From the NCBI RefSeq assembly GCF_016522535.1, contig NZ_JAEHOI010000002.1, positions 620,001 through 684,000 of the forward strand: DNA of 64,000 nt. The letters are read 5' to 3'. Source of the stretch: Leucobacter edaphi. GTDB lineage: Bacteria; Actinomycetota; Actinomycetes; Actinomycetales; Microbacteriaceae. Both the position numbers and the translations under genes were made by a program. The notes under the pieces were generated by a model that was given only the letters and a program-made list of their open reading frames with translations, did not search any database and was not told the origin of the DNA. How positions within the stretch are numbered: the stretch's first letter is position 1; every line of letters begins with the position of its first letter. This document shows, in pieces, positions 43,579 to 53,108 of the stretch.

Positions 43579-44427
43579 ATGGCACATCCCGTCGTCGATT
43601 CCGACCCGACGATCAACGTCTCCGACCTGTCGCTGTCGTACCCGGCCCACGCCGGCGGCCGCGAGTTCCAGGCGGTTGAGGGCGTCACGTTCGGTGTCGG
43701 CCGCGGAGAGGTCGTCGCGCTCCTCGGCGAGAGCGGCTCCGGGAAGTCCACCCTCGCGCGATTCCTCGCCGGCCGCGGGCCCGACGCGGGGGAGAAGGCC
43801 GCCAGGATCAAGCTGACGGGCGGCGCAGCCACCGTCATGAACGTGCCGATGCACCGCATGTCGCGCCGCACCCGCAGCCGCCTGACCGCGTACGCGGGCC
43901 ATCTCGCGCAGGATGCCGGGGCGACGCTGACCCCCGAGCTCAACGTCGGGGACATCCTTTTCGAGCCGATCGCCGAACGCAACAAGAATTTCGATCGCGA
44001 CGTTCTCGGCGAGAAAATCGCGGAGATGATGGACATCGTCGCGCTGCCCCTCGCGAAGCTCCAGGAGTACCCCTACGAGCTCTCGAAGGGCCAGCGCCAG
44101 CGGGTCGCCGTGATGCGCACGCTCATGCTCGATCCCGCCCTGCTCGTCGTCGACGAGCCGACGCTCGGCGTCGACGCGATCAACCGGCCCAAGATCGTCG
44201 AACTCCTCAAGTGGTACCGCGAGCGCACGACGGCATCGATGCTGCTGATCAGCCATGACATCGGGATGCTCGAGGCGCTGGTGGAGGACGTGCTCGTGAT
44301 GCAGCACGGCCGCCTCGTCGGCCACGGCGACATCAACGACATCTTCCGGCAGGCGGATCACGGCTACGTGCAGAAGCTCGCGCAGGCGCTGCGCGCGACC
44401 GCCTACGACGAGATCGCCGACGCCTGA
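43579..44427 (+). CDS. Lone ABC ATP-binding protein, oligopeptide-transporter type
   Basis: A 282-residue ATPase of the Dpp/Opp type. Walker A is GESGSGKST, the signature is LSKGQRQR (Lys for the first Gly of LSGGQ), Walker B is LLVVDEPTLGVDA and the switch His is in LISHDIGML. The sequence before the signature (AGHLAQDAGATLTPELNVGD) is a shortened Q-loop region like that of OppD/F. No permease or binding protein gene is near, so it must work with subunits encoded elsewhere or in a non-transport role. ATG with GAGGAG upstream. Confidence 0.8.
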   Translation: MAHPVVDSDPTINVSDLSLSYPAHAGGREFQAVEGVTFGVGRGEVVALLGESGSGKSTLARFLAGRGPDAGEKAARIKLTGGAATVMNVPMHRMSRRTRSRLTAYAGHLAQDAGATLTPELNVGDILFEPIAERNKNFDRDVLGEKIAEMMDIVALPLAKLQEYPYELSKGQRQRVAVMRTLMLDPALLVVDEPTLGVDAINRPKIVELLKWYRERTTASMLLISHDIGMLEALVEDVLVMQHGRLVGHGDINDIFRQADHGYVQKLAQALRATAYDEIADA

Positions 44428-44458
44428 TCGCGACACGCGCGAACCCCACCCAGCGAAT

Positions 44459-44488
44459 TTGCATGCGGTGCGCACGACTTGTTACGCT
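44459..44488 (+). promoter_or_regulatory. Putative tRNA-Asn promoter
   Basis: -35 TTGCAT (44459-44464), 18-bp spacer, -10 TACGCT (44483-44488). A small TTGC-TTCG-GCAA hairpin (44496-44507) sits in the leader before the tRNA. Confidence 0.45.
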
Positions 44489-44510
44489 GGAGAGGTTGCT
44501 TCGGCAATGA

Positions 44511-44583
44511 TCCCCTGTAGCTCAGTTGGCAGAGCGCTTGACTGTTAATCAGGATGTCGCTGGTTCGAGCCCAGCCGGGGGAG
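44511..44583 (+). tRNA. tRNA-Asn (GTT)
   Basis: Acceptor TCCCCTG/CGGGGGA with discriminator G (the asparagine identity base), D-loop AGTTGGCAG, anticodon arm with GTT in TTGACTGTTAATCAGG, T arm GCTGGTTCGAGCCCAGC. CCA is not encoded. Confidence 0.96.
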
Positions 44584-44588
44584 CGCTC

Positions 44589-44616
44589 AAGCCCTCACCG
44601 CAAGGTGGGGGCTTTT
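44589..44616 (+). terminator. Terminator of tRNA-Asn
   Basis: AAGCCCTCACC, loop GCA, AGGTGGGGGCTT: GC-rich stem followed by TTTT, 6 bases past the tRNA. Confidence 0.8.
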
Positions 44617-44639
44617 CGCTATCCGAAGGAGGAGCGCGC

Positions 44640-45221
44640 ATGACGTCGGAGAGTTGGACCGAACGGACCCCGCACGGCGGCCTCGTCATCGCGCTCGACC
44701 TGCGCGGAACGCCGCGCGTCGATCCCAGCGCGTGGATCGGTCCCGGAGCGATCGTCGTCGGCGACGTCGCGATCGGGGCGGGCAGCAGCGTCTGGTACAA
44801 CGCCGTCGTCCGCGGCGACTCGGATTCGGTTCGCATCGGTGAGCGCACCAATCTGCAGGACGGCGTCGTCGTGCACACGCAGCGCGGCGACGCAGCCGTG
44901 ATCGGCGACGACGTCTCCGTGGGCCACAACGCCGTCGTGCACGGGGCGACGATCGAGCGCGGCTGCCTGATCGGTATGGGCTCCACGATCCTGAGCGGCG
45001 CCGTCATCGGGGAGGGGAGCCTCGTCGCCGCTGGCGCGCTCGTTCCCCAGGGCGCCGTGATCCCGCCCCGCTCGCTGGTCGCGGGGATTCCCGGCCGCGT
45101 CGTCCGCGAATTGCGCGAGGACGATCGCGCGGCCGTGCGCCGGAATGCCGAGCTCTACGCGGGGTACACGGAACGGCATCGCGACGCGACGCGCGGACTC
45201 GGCGCGCCCGATTCTGCGTGA
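44640..45221 (+). CDS. Gamma carbonic anhydrase family protein
   Basis: A 193-residue left-handed beta-helix protein built of hexapeptide repeats (VGDVAIGAGSSVWYNAVVRG, and IGERTNLQDGVVVHTQRG). The metal His positions of gamma carbonic anhydrases are present in VVVHTQ, VGHNAVVHG. Members hydrate CO2 or act as transferase-like scaffolds. ATG with GAAGGAGGAG upstream. Located between two tRNA genes. Confidence 0.88.
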   Translation: MTSESWTERTPHGGLVIALDLRGTPRVDPSAWIGPGAIVVGDVAIGAGSSVWYNAVVRGDSDSVRIGERTNLQDGVVVHTQRGDAAVIGDDVSVGHNAVVHGATIERGCLIGMGSTILSGAVIGEGSLVAAGALVPQGAVIPPRSLVAGIPGRVVRELREDDRAAVRRNAELYAGYTERHRDATRGLGAPDSA

Positions 45222-45250
45222 GGCCCTCGACATGCACTATGATCGGTGAG

Positions 45251-45262
45251 GTGCTTCGGCAC
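45251..45262 (+). other. UUCG mini-hairpin before tRNA-Gly
   Basis: GTGC, TTCG, GCAC: a four-base-pair stem closed by the very stable UUCG tetraloop, 22 bases before tRNA-Gly. The same type of element lies before tRNA-Asn. Confidence 0.5.
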
Positions 45263-45284
45263 TCCCAGAGTCGTCACCGACTTC

Positions 45285-45358
45285 GGGGCTGTAGCTCAAT
45301 GGTAGAGCCCCAGTCTTCCAAACTGGTTACGCGGGTTCGATTCCCGTCAGCCCCTCCA
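45285..45358 (+). tRNA. tRNA-Gly (TCC)
   Basis: Acceptor GGGGCTG/CAGCCCC, discriminator T, CCA encoded (45356-45358). Anticodon stem CCAGT/ACTGG with loop CTTCCAA gives anticodon TCC. T arm GCGGGTTCGATTCCCGT. Confidence 0.96.
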
Positions 45359-45384
45359 CTGATGTGAGGTCGAGCGCCCTTCGA

Positions 45385-45474
45385 TGCGGCGCTGTGGTCC
45401 CAAGCAGCGCTGTGCTCCCGAGCGGCGCTGTGCTCCCGAGCGGCGCTGTGCTCCCGAGTGGCGCTGTGCTCCCG
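45385..45474. repeat. 18-bp tandem repeat, five units
   Basis: Unit AGCGGCGCTGTGCTCCCG, at 45385, 45403, 45421, 45439 and 45457; units three and four are identical, the others differ by one to three bases. It lies between tRNA-Gly and the DUF6412-like gene. The period is a multiple of three and both strands stay open, but I see no real gene using it. Confidence 0.9.
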
Positions 45475-45530
45475 ACGCGCGCAGCGCTATGATTCCCTCA
45501 GGAGCGAAACCGAGACCGGAGGGAGCCGCC

Positions 45531-45839
45531 ATGATCGCGCAGGCCGTCTTCCTCGCGCAGTTCGCGACGCTCATGCTCGCGGTCGGTGCGATCCCCTTCC
45601 TTCCCGAATCGAGCATTCTGCCCGTTCTCGGCGCGCTCGTCGGCACGGCGATCCTCGCCACCGCGGCGCCCCGGCTGCTCGGCCGGATCCTCGGTTCGGC
45701 GCGGATTCCCGTCCCGCTGCCTCGCAGGCGCAGCGGGCAGACCGGGCGAAGCCCCCGGATCTCGCTGCCCACCGATCCCGGTCGCGCGGGTAGCCCTCAG
45801 CCCCGCGCTCCCTCGGGCGTGCTCGGCGTGCACGCCTGA
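45531..45839 (+). CDS. DUF6412-like small membrane protein (copy 2)
   Basis: A 102-residue protein with two hydrophobic segments (about 3-22 and 27-50) and a Pro/Arg-rich tail ending RAPSGVLGVHA. It is the paralogue of the protein at 25459-25764 by layout and C-terminal signature. GGAGGGAGCC precedes the ATG. Followed by the YidC paralogue, with which it is probably co-transcribed, so a role in membrane-protein insertion or as its client is a reasonable guess. Confidence 0.7.
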   Translation: MIAQAVFLAQFATLMLAVGAIPFLPESSILPVLGALVGTAILATAAPRLLGRILGSARIPVPLPRRRSGQTGRSPRISLPTDPGRAGSPQPRAPSGVLGVHA

Positions 45840-45981
45840 TCAGCTGACCCCGGCTCGTCACGAGACGAGACTCCAGCCCCGAGCGACCCCGGTTTCTTCG
45901 CGGCCCCGGTCCCAGGCACGCACGCACGGCCGGCGCGCTGCCCGCGCGCTCCCACGCACGCATCCGAGGAGACCGACACCC

Positions 45982-46797
45982 GTGAACATCTACGACTTTC
46001 CCCCGATCCGCGCCCTGATCAGCGGCGTCTACTGGCTCGTCACCCGGCTCTCAGAGCTGCTCGATCCGCTCGCGGGGAGCGCGAGCGCCGCCCTCGCCGT
46101 GATCGCGCTCACCATCGTGGTCCGCATGCTGCTGATCCCGGTGGGCAGATCTCAGGTCCGAGCCAACTTCGCGCGCATGCGGCTCGCGCCGAAGCTCCAG
46201 GAGCTGCAGGCCAGGTACGGCAAGAACCCGGAGGTGCTCCAGCGCAAGACGATGGAGCTGTATCGCGAGGAGAACGCCTCGCCGTTCGCCGGCTGCCTCC
46301 CGATGCTCGCGCAGACACCCGTGCTCATGGCCGTATACGGGGTGTTCATCCGCCCGACGATCGACGGCGCGCCCAACGCGCTGCTCACGCACGACTGGTT
46401 CGGAGTTCCGCTGGGGAAGAGCTTCGTCGGGATGATCGGCGCTGGCGTCGCCGATCCCATCACGATCGCCGTGTTCCTCGGGATCATGATCTTCATCGCG
46501 CTCGTCGCCCAGGCCTCCCGCAAGCTGCTTGCGACCCCTGCTCCCGAGCAGGCGACACCGCCTCCCGCGCAGAATCGGAGCTCGTCCCGTGACGGTGTTC
46601 CGAACGTTCAGATTCCGCCCGGCCTCATCAAGGGCATGAGTTTCCTCCCGTTCATGACGGCGGTTTTCGCGGCCTTCGTGCCGCTCGCTGCCGCGCTCTA
46701 TCTCGCGACCACCACCGCGTGGACCCTGGGGGAGCGCCTGATCCTGACACGGATCTATCGGCCGAGGGAGGGCACGGAAACCCGCGAAAACGACTAG
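45982..46797 (+). CDS. YidC/Oxa1-family membrane protein insertase (paralogue)
   Basis: A 271-residue insertase. The family core begins IYDFPPIRALISGVYWLVTRLSELL; the hydrophilic-groove helix carries the conserved Arg in IVVRMLLIPVGRSQVRANFARM; the hairpin KLQELQARYGKNPEVLQRKTMELYRE and GCLPMLAQTPVLMAVYGVF follow. It lacks the large N-terminal domain and lies away from rpmH/rnpA, so it is a second YidC rather than the main one. GTG start with GAGGAG upstream. It pairs with the DUF6412-like gene before it. Confidence 0.85.
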   Translation: MNIYDFPPIRALISGVYWLVTRLSELLDPLAGSASAALAVIALTIVVRMLLIPVGRSQVRANFARMRLAPKLQELQARYGKNPEVLQRKTMELYREENASPFAGCLPMLAQTPVLMAVYGVFIRPTIDGAPNALLTHDWFGVPLGKSFVGMIGAGVADPITIAVFLGIMIFIALVAQASRKLLATPAPEQATPPPAQNRSSSRDGVPNVQIPPGLIKGMSFLPFMTAVFAAFVPLAAALYLATTTAWTLGERLILTRIYRPREGTETREND

Positions 46798-46830
46798 CCA
46801 GGCCTGCGCGCCCTCGCCGCAGTTTTCGGC

Positions 46831-46836
46831 TAGACT
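46831..46836 (+). promoter_or_regulatory. Putative -10 of tRNA-Pro
   Basis: TAGACT, followed by a GCGCG-CTTT-CGCGC hairpin in the leader, before tRNA-Pro. Confidence 0.4.
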
Positions 46837-46886
46837 TGCTCGGGTTGCGCGCTTTCGCGCGTATCGAAGGTGGAACCTGCGGGTTT

Positions 46887-46964
46887 CGGGGCGTAGCTCA
46901 GCTTGGCTAGAGCGCCCGCTTTGGGAGCGGGAGGTCGCAGGTTCGAATCCTGTCGCCCCGACCA
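46887..46964 (+). tRNA. tRNA-Pro (TGG)
   Basis: Acceptor CGGGGCG/CGCCCCG, discriminator A, CCA encoded (46962-46964). Anticodon stem CCCGC/GCGGG with loop TTTGGGA gives anticodon TGG. T arm GCAGGTTCGAATCCTGT. Confidence 0.96.
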
Positions 46965-47014
46965 GGGCCATTCGGCCCACAGGCACACGCGATTGACAAC
47001 GATGAGAGGCCAAA

Positions 47015-48589
47015 TTGCCGAAGACGACCGCTGAGAAGCTCACTCCGACCCGCGCCAAGCTGAGCGTTGAGGTCACCCTCGATGAACTCGAGCCCTACCT
47101 CAAGAAGGCCTACCAGACCATCTCCGAGCAGGTTTCGATCCCCGGCTTCCGCAAGGGCAAGGTGCCCGCGCCGATCATCGATCAGCGCGTTGGCCGCGAA
47201 GCCGTCATCCAGGAGGCCGTGAACGCCTCGCTCGACGACTTCTACCAGGCAGCACTCGCCGAGTCCGAGGAGCGCCCCATGGGCCGCCCGACCGCCGATG
47301 TCGCCGAGTGGCCCGAGGCGAAGGATCCGAAGAGCAAGCTCACCCTCGTCTTCGAGGTGGAGGTCCGCCCCGAGTTCAAGCTCCCCAAGTACGACGGCAT
47401 CAAGCTCACCGTCGACAACGCGGAGATCGACGAGGAAGCCGTCGAGGCCGAGCTCACCAAGCTCCGCGAGCGCTTCGGCACCCTCGTGACCGTCGACCGC
47501 CCCGCGAAGAAGGGCGACTTCGTCGAGCTCGACCTCACTGCCAAGATCGACGGCGAAGAGGTCGACCAGGCGAGCGGCGTCTCCTACGAGGTCGGCGCTG
47601 GCAACCTGCTCGCCGGCACCGACGAGGCCGTTGAGACCCTCACCGCCGGTGAGACCACCAACTTCACCTCGCAGCTGCTCGGCGGCGAGCACGAGGGCCG
47701 CGACGCCGAGGTCGAGCTCACGCTCACCGCGGTCAAGGAGCGCGAGCTCCCCGAGGCCGACGACGAGTTCGCGCAGCTCGCGAGCGAGTTCGACACGATC
47801 GCGGAGCTCCGTGACAGCCTGAAGGACCAGGTTTCCCGCGGCGCCGTGTTCGCGCAGGGCCAGCAGGCGCGCGACCTGTTCACCTCGACCCTCATCGAGA
47901 AGGCCGGGATCCCCGTCTCGGAGGAGCTCGTCGAGGAGGAGGTGCACCGCCACCTCGAGTCGGAGGGTCGCCTCGAGGACGACGAGCACCGCGCCGAGGT
48001 GCGCAAGCAGGCCGAGGAGCAGATCCAGCTCCAGCTCCTGCTCGACGCGATCGTCGACGAGGAGCAGGTCACCCCGACCCAGAACGAGCTGTCGCAGTAC
48101 ATCTTCCAGTCGGCGCAGCAGTACGGCATGGAGCCCACCCAGTTCCTCCAGGCGATCAGCCAGGGGAACCAGATGGGCGTCATCATCGGCGAGGTCACCC
48201 GCAACAAGGCCCTCGCGATCGCCCTCGCCAAGGCGAAGGTGGTCGACAAGGCCGGCAACGCCGTCGACCTGAGCGAGTTCACCGCCGTCGACGAGGAGCC
48301 GACCGAGGCCTCCGAGGAGACCGAGGAGGCCGCTGAGGCTCCCGCCAAGAAGGCACCGGCTAAGAAGGCTCCGGCAAAGAAGGCCGCCGCCAAGAAGGCC
48401 CCGGCGAAGAAGGCCGAGGAGAAGCCGGCAGCGGAGAAGAAGGCCCCCGCGAAGAAGGCTGCCGCCAAGGCGGAGAAGCCCGCCGAGGACGACGAGGAGG
48501 CCAAGAAGGCCGCTCGCTCGGCCGCTGCGAAGAAGGCCGCCGCAACGCGCGCCGCGAAGAAGGCTGCGGCCGAGAAGGCCGGCGAGTAG
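47015..48589 (+). CDS. tig: Trigger factor with long Lys/Ala-rich tail
   Basis: A 524-residue ribosome-bound chaperone and peptidyl-prolyl isomerase. The ribosome-binding signature is in [17 protein letters not shown]; the FKBP-type domain spans about 150-240 ([20 protein letters not shown]); the C-terminal chaperone arms run to about 420. After an acidic linker ([17 protein letters not shown]) comes a tail of about 95 residues with many KKAPAKK/KKAAAKK repeats like histone H1. The usual family length is 430-460, so the tail is an extension. TTG start with GAGAGG at the right distance. Confidence 0.93.
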   Translation: MPKTTAEKLTPTRAKLSVEVTLDELEPYLKKAYQTISEQVSIPGFRKGKVPAPIIDQRVGREAVIQEAVNASLDDFYQAALAESEERPMGRPTADVAEWPEAKDPKSKLTLVFEVEVRPEFKLPKYDGIKLTVDNAEIDEEAVEAELTKLRERFGTLVTVDRPAKKGDFVELDLTAKIDGEEVDQASGVSYEVGAGNLLAGTDEAVETLTAGETTNFTSQLLGGEHEGRDAEVELTLTAVKERELPEADDEFAQLASEFDTIAELRDSLKDQVSRGAVFAQGQQARDLFTSTLIEKAGIPVSEELVEEEVHRHLESEGRLEDDEHRAEVRKQAEEQIQLQLLLDAIVDEEQVTPTQNELSQYIFQSAQQYGMEPTQFLQAISQGNQMGVIIGEVTRNKALAIALAKAKVVDKAGNAVDLSEFTAVDEEPTEASEETEEAAEAPAKKAPAKKAPAKKAAAKKAPAKKAEEKPAAEKKAPAKKAAAKAEKPAEDDEEAKKAARSAAAKKAAATRAAKKAAAEKAGE

Positions 48590-48623
48590 TCACGCACCGC
48601 GCATCGCGCACCGCGCACCGCGA

Positions 48624-48660
48624 CGAGGATCCCTCGCCCCACTCGGGCGGGGGATCCTCG
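48624..48660 (+). terminator. Terminator of tig
   Basis: CGAGGATCCC...GGGATCCTCG-type stem with an inner CGCCC/GGGCG stem, then CGTTT. Lies 35 bases after the tig stop. Confidence 0.7.
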
Positions 48661-48788
48661 CGTTTCGGGGAGCGTACGCGCGCGAGTGCCGGTGCGCCGC
48701 TCGCGCGCATGCGCCCAGGGCGAACAGGCACGCCTCGATGCGCGCGAGTCGATACTCTCGAAGCAAGCTACTACGAATGGAGCGCCGC

Positions 48789-49376
48789 ATGGCAGAACAG
48801 ATGCAGCAGCCGAACAGTGTGTTCGAGCGCCTGCTGAAGGATCGCATCATCTGGCTCGGATCCGAGGTCCGAGATGAAAACGCGAACGAGATCTGCGCCA
48901 AGATCCTCCTGCTCGCCGCAGAGGATCCGAAGGCCGACATCTACCTCTACATCAACTCGCCCGGCGGCTCCATCACGGCCGGCATGGCGATCTACGACAC
49001 CATGTCCTTCGTGCCGAACGACATCGTCACCGTGGGCATCGGTATGGCCGCCTCGATGGGCCAGTTCCTGCTCACGGCGGGCACCAAGGGCAAGCGCTAC
49101 ATCACGCCGAACGCCCGCGTGCTCCTGCACCAGCCGCACGGCGGCTTCGGCGGCACCGCGAGCGACATCCAGACGCAGGCGGCCCTCATCGTCTCGATGA
49201 AGAACCGCCTCGCCGAGATCACGGCGGCGCAGACCGGCAAGACGGTCGAGCAGATCAACGAGGACGGCGACCGCGATCGCTGGTTCTCGGCCGAGGAGGC
49301 CCTCGAGTACGGCTTCGTGGACTACATCCGCGACTCCGCGAGCGAGGTCGTCGGCGGCGGCGGAACGAACAAGTAG
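48789..49376 (+). CDS. clpP1: ATP-dependent Clp protease proteolytic subunit ClpP1
   Basis: A 195-residue serine peptidase. The catalytic Ser is in [11 protein letters not shown], the His in [12 protein letters not shown] and the Asp in [38 protein letters not shown] is the family signature. In actinobacteria ClpP1 and ClpP2 form a mixed tetradecamer. Start at the ATG at 48789 ([19 protein letters not shown]); the frame extends upstream without support. Three genes clpP1-clpP2-clpX are in order. Confidence 0.94.
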   Translation: MAEQMQQPNSVFERLLKDRIIWLGSEVRDENANEICAKILLLAAEDPKADIYLYINSPGGSITAGMAIYDTMSFVPNDIVTVGIGMAASMGQFLLTAGTKGKRYITPNARVLLHQPHGGFGGTASDIQTQAALIVSMKNRLAEITAAQTGKTVEQINEDGDRDRWFSAEEALEYGFVDYIRDSASEVVGGGGTNK

Positions 49377-49400
49377 GCGATGGGACAGGAAACGAACGAG

Positions 49401-50072
49401 ATGACGACCCCACAGATGCCCATGGCAGGCGGGCAGAGCCTGCAGATGCCCAGTTCGCGCTACGTGCTCCCGTCCTTCGAGGAGCGCACGGCCTACGGCT
49501 TCAAGCGCCAGGATCCCTACGCGAAGCTGTTCGAGGATCGCATCATCTTCCTCGGCGTGCAGGTCGATGACGCGTCGGCCGACGACGTGATGGCGCAGCT
49601 CCTCGTGCTCGAGAGCCAGGATCCCGAGCGCGACATCACGATGTACATCAACTCGCCCGGTGGCTCGTTCACCGCGATGACGGCGATCTACGACACGATG
49701 CAGTACATCCGTCCGCACGTGCAGACCGTCTGCCTCGGCCAGGCGGCATCCGCGGCCGCCGTCCTCCTCGCCGGTGGAACGCCCGGTAAGCGCCTCGCGC
49801 TGCCGAATGCGCGAGTGCTGATCCATCAGCCCTCGACCGGCCAGGCGGGTCAGGGACAGGCCTCGGATATCGAGATCCAGGCGCGCGAGATCATGCGCAT
49901 GCGCGAGTGGCTCGAGGAGACGCTCTCGAAGCACTCGAAGCGCAGCGTCGAAGAGGTGCACCGCGACATCGACCGCGACAAGATTCTGAGCGCGGCGGAG
50001 GCCCTCGACTACGGGCTCGTCGATCAGGTGCTGACCAGCCGAAAGAACCCGCAGGCGGTTCTCCCGCAGTAG
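49401..50072 (+). CDS. clpP2: ATP-dependent Clp protease proteolytic subunit ClpP2
   Basis: A 223-residue second ClpP subunit: Ser in [11 protein letters not shown], His in VLIHQPSTG, Asp in [17 protein letters not shown]. The N-terminus is longer than in ClpP1 (Met/Pro/Gln-rich, about 30 residues before [10 protein letters not shown]). The ATG at 49401 has AGGAAA upstream; the in-frame ATG at 49380, 4 bases after the clpP1 stop, is the alternative and would add seven residues. Works with ClpP1 and ClpX. Confidence 0.93.
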   Translation: MTTPQMPMAGGQSLQMPSSRYVLPSFEERTAYGFKRQDPYAKLFEDRIIFLGVQVDDASADDVMAQLLVLESQDPERDITMYINSPGGSFTAMTAIYDTMQYIRPHVQTVCLGQAASAAAVLLAGGTPGKRLALPNARVLIHQPSTGQAGQGQASDIEIQAREIMRMREWLEETLSKHSKRSVEEVHRDIDRDKILSAAEALDYGLVDQVLTSRKNPQAVLPQ

Positions 50073-50077
50073 TGTGT

Positions 50078-50103
50078 CGGGCCCCGGGGCGACCCGGGGC
50101 CCG
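50078..50103 (+). terminator. Hairpin between clpP2 and clpX
   Basis: CGGGCCCCGGG (50078-50088), loop GCGA, CCCGGGGCCCG (50093-50103): a perfect 11-bp GC-only stem without a U run, 5 bases past the clpP2 stop. Probably an attenuating or stabilising structure, since clpX seems to have its own start region (TAGTCT near 50137). Confidence 0.6.
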
Positions 50104-50181
50104 CGGCGTGCCGCTCATGAATGTCAGCGGTGCCAGGTAGTCTCGAACACGGTAACCGTCCGGAGATGAAGGAGCCACCGC

Positions 50182-51453
<1,272 letters not shown>

Positions 51454-51626
51454 CGCGCCCGTTCGCCGTCGCAGCCAGGGGCGTCGCCCTTGACCGCAGG
51501 GGGGTGCGTCGCCCGAGGGGGACACGGCCTGCCGTTCAGCCGGGCGCTCAGCTCGAACGAGTGTCCCTGGAGCGTTCCGCCGCGGGCGAAAGACCTGACA
51601 CCCAGGTGAGCTTCCGCTCGGGGCCG

Positions 51627-52241
51627 CTAATCGTCCTCGATCAGCTCGTACGCCCGCCGCACGCGCTCGATGGGAATCCCGCCGACATCGTCGACGCGCC
51701 ACGCACCCAGCGCTGAGGTTCGGTCCAGCCGCACCCGTGACACCGCCACATTCTCGATCCGCGGAATGAACCCGCGCGGCACCCCGGAAATCTCCGCGAG
51801 CAGGTGTCGGATGAAGGCCCCGTGCGACACGGCCAGCACGTTGCCGCGCGCGTGCGCGTCGGCGAGCCCGTCGAGCGCTCCCAAGCCACGCTCCGCCACC
51901 GCGGAATCCGGCTCCATGCCCGCCGCGAGGAAGTCCGGCCAGCGCTCGTGAGCAACCTCGACGTCCATCCCCTCGGCTTCGCCAAACGATCGCTCGATCA
52001 GGCCCGGAGCCTCAGTGACGGAGCCGATCCCGAGCCGATCAGCGATGATCTCCGCCGTCTCCCGTGCACGCAGGAGCGGGCTCGTCACGATCGCATCGAA
52101 CGCCGGCCCGTCGGCGAGCCGCTCGGCGGCGTCGCGGGCCTGCTCACGACCGAAATCGTTGAGCGGAATGTCGGTGCGGCCCTGCATGCGACGCGCCACA
52201 TTCCAGTCAGTGAGACCGTGCCGGATCAGGGAAACTCGCAC
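51627..52241 (-). CDS. Histidine phosphatase family protein
   Basis: A 204-residue phosphoglycerate-mutase-like phosphatase. Phospho-His is in RVSLIRHGLTDWN; the second His lies in LAVSHGAFIRHLL; the acid/base Glu is in GLIERSFGEAEGMD. Broad-specificity members act on small phosphorylated metabolites. The start is the GTG at 52241, four bases after the lipoprotein stop codon, so it belongs to the minus-strand run behind valS; upstream in-frame codons lie inside that lipoprotein gene. Confidence 0.88.
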   Translation of the reverse strand: MRVSLIRHGLTDWNVARRMQGRTDIPLNDFGREQARDAAERLADGPAFDAIVTSPLLRARETAEIIADRLGIGSVTEAPGLIERSFGEAEGMDVEVAHERWPDFLAAGMEPDSAVAERGLGALDGLADAHARGNVLAVSHGAFIRHLLAEISGVPRGFIPRIENVAVSRVRLDRTSALGAWRVDDVGGIPIERVRRAYELIEDD

Positions 52242-52245
52242 AGCG

Positions 52246-52803
52246 CTACCCGGCGCGGGAGATATCGAAGCTGAGGAGCACGCTGCCGTCGGACTGCGGC
52301 AGCGTGAGCGCGTCGACCGAAAGCGCCGGGGAGGAAAGCGCCGCCGACCGGCCGCCGTCCGCAGTTTTCGCCTCGTTCGACGCCGTAAATCCGCCCTTGG
52401 CGACCACCTGATCCCAGAGCGTGTCCGCTGCGGAGCGGTCCGCCGCGCGCAGGACGAGGTACCACTGACCCTCGGAGCGCTCACCGGTGTCGTCGATTTT
52501 CGCCCCGTCGGGGATCACGAACTGATCCTTCGGGAAGCTCGCGGGAAGCTCGAGCTGCTTTTCCGTCACCTCGGGCTTGTTCTGCTCGGGCCAGCTTCCC
52601 GTCCCCTCGGAGTTGCCCTTCTGCTCCTCGGAGGTCTGTCCCGCGCCTCCTTTACCTTTACCGCTGTCGCCGCCGCCCGTGCCCGGCTCAGGGGCGCAGG
52701 CCGCCAGTCCGGCGGCGAGCACGAGTGCTCCGGCACCGGCGATGAGCCGGGCCGGAAGGCGCGAGCGCCGCGGTTCATGGTCGGGGGAATCGTACGGGGT
52801 CAC
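52246..52803 (-). CDS. Putative lipoprotein
   Basis: A 185-residue exported protein. The lipoprotein signal is clear (lipobox LAAC, Cys36, after the hydrophobic LIAGAGALVLAAGL). A Gly/Ser/Glu-rich spacer of about 40 residues follows, then a small folded domain with WYLVLRAADRSAADTLWDQVVAKGGF. Function unknown; the domain has the look of a surface lipoprotein of the Gram-positive envelope. In the minus-strand run with the phosphatase and the Asp-tailed protein. Confidence 0.78.
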   Translation of the reverse strand: MTPYDSPDHEPRRSRLPARLIAGAGALVLAAGLAACAPEPGTGGGDSGKGKGGAGQTSEEQKGNSEGTGSWPEQNKPEVTEKQLELPASFPKDQFVIPDGAKIDDTGERSEGQWYLVLRAADRSAADTLWDQVVAKGGFTASNEAKTADGGRSAALSSPALSVDALTLPQSDGSVLLSFDISRAG

Positions 52804-52812
52804 TGCAGCTCC

Positions 52813-53106
52813 TCAGCTCAGCCAAGCGTCGTCATCGTCATCATCGTCATCGTGCGCTGGGCCGCCATTCGGGTCGAAGGCACCGGCCCCGCCGGGCGCA
52901 TCGATTACCTGAACCGCTCCCGCGGCGTCGATCGTCACGATCACGCCGACGGAGAGCTGACACCTCGGCCGGCCCTCGAGCCAGGTGAGCGTCCACGAAT
53001 CGGCGTCAGGGTGCGCGGCCTCCTGCGCGGCGATCGCCTCGTGGAGGCTCGAGGGCACGCTGGGGTGCGGGGGAGACCCCGCCGCCCAGCGTGCTCCGAG
53101 CTGCAT
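52813..53106 (-). CDS. Small protein with poly-Asp tail
   Basis: A 97-residue protein beginning 3 bases after the valS stop codon (TGA, then GC, ATG). The core has one Cys and short strands (WTLTWLEGRPRCQLSVGVIVTIDAAGAVQVIDAP), and the C-terminus has a Gly-rich link followed by eight consecutive Asp before AWLS. Poly-Asp is encoded by alternating GAT/GAC codons, so it has been retained by selection or slippage. No known function. Co-translated with valS. Confidence 0.65.
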   Translation of the reverse strand: MQLGARWAAGSPPHPSVPSSLHEAIAAQEAAHPDADSWTLTWLEGRPRCQLSVGVIVTIDAAGAVQVIDAPGGAGAFDPNGGPAHDDDDDDDDAWLS

Positions 53107-53108
53107 GC

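Noticed and set aside
45384..45530. Repeat-encoded peptide on either strand of the 18-bp array
   Set aside because: The open frames result from a period divisible by three; no start signal or domain.
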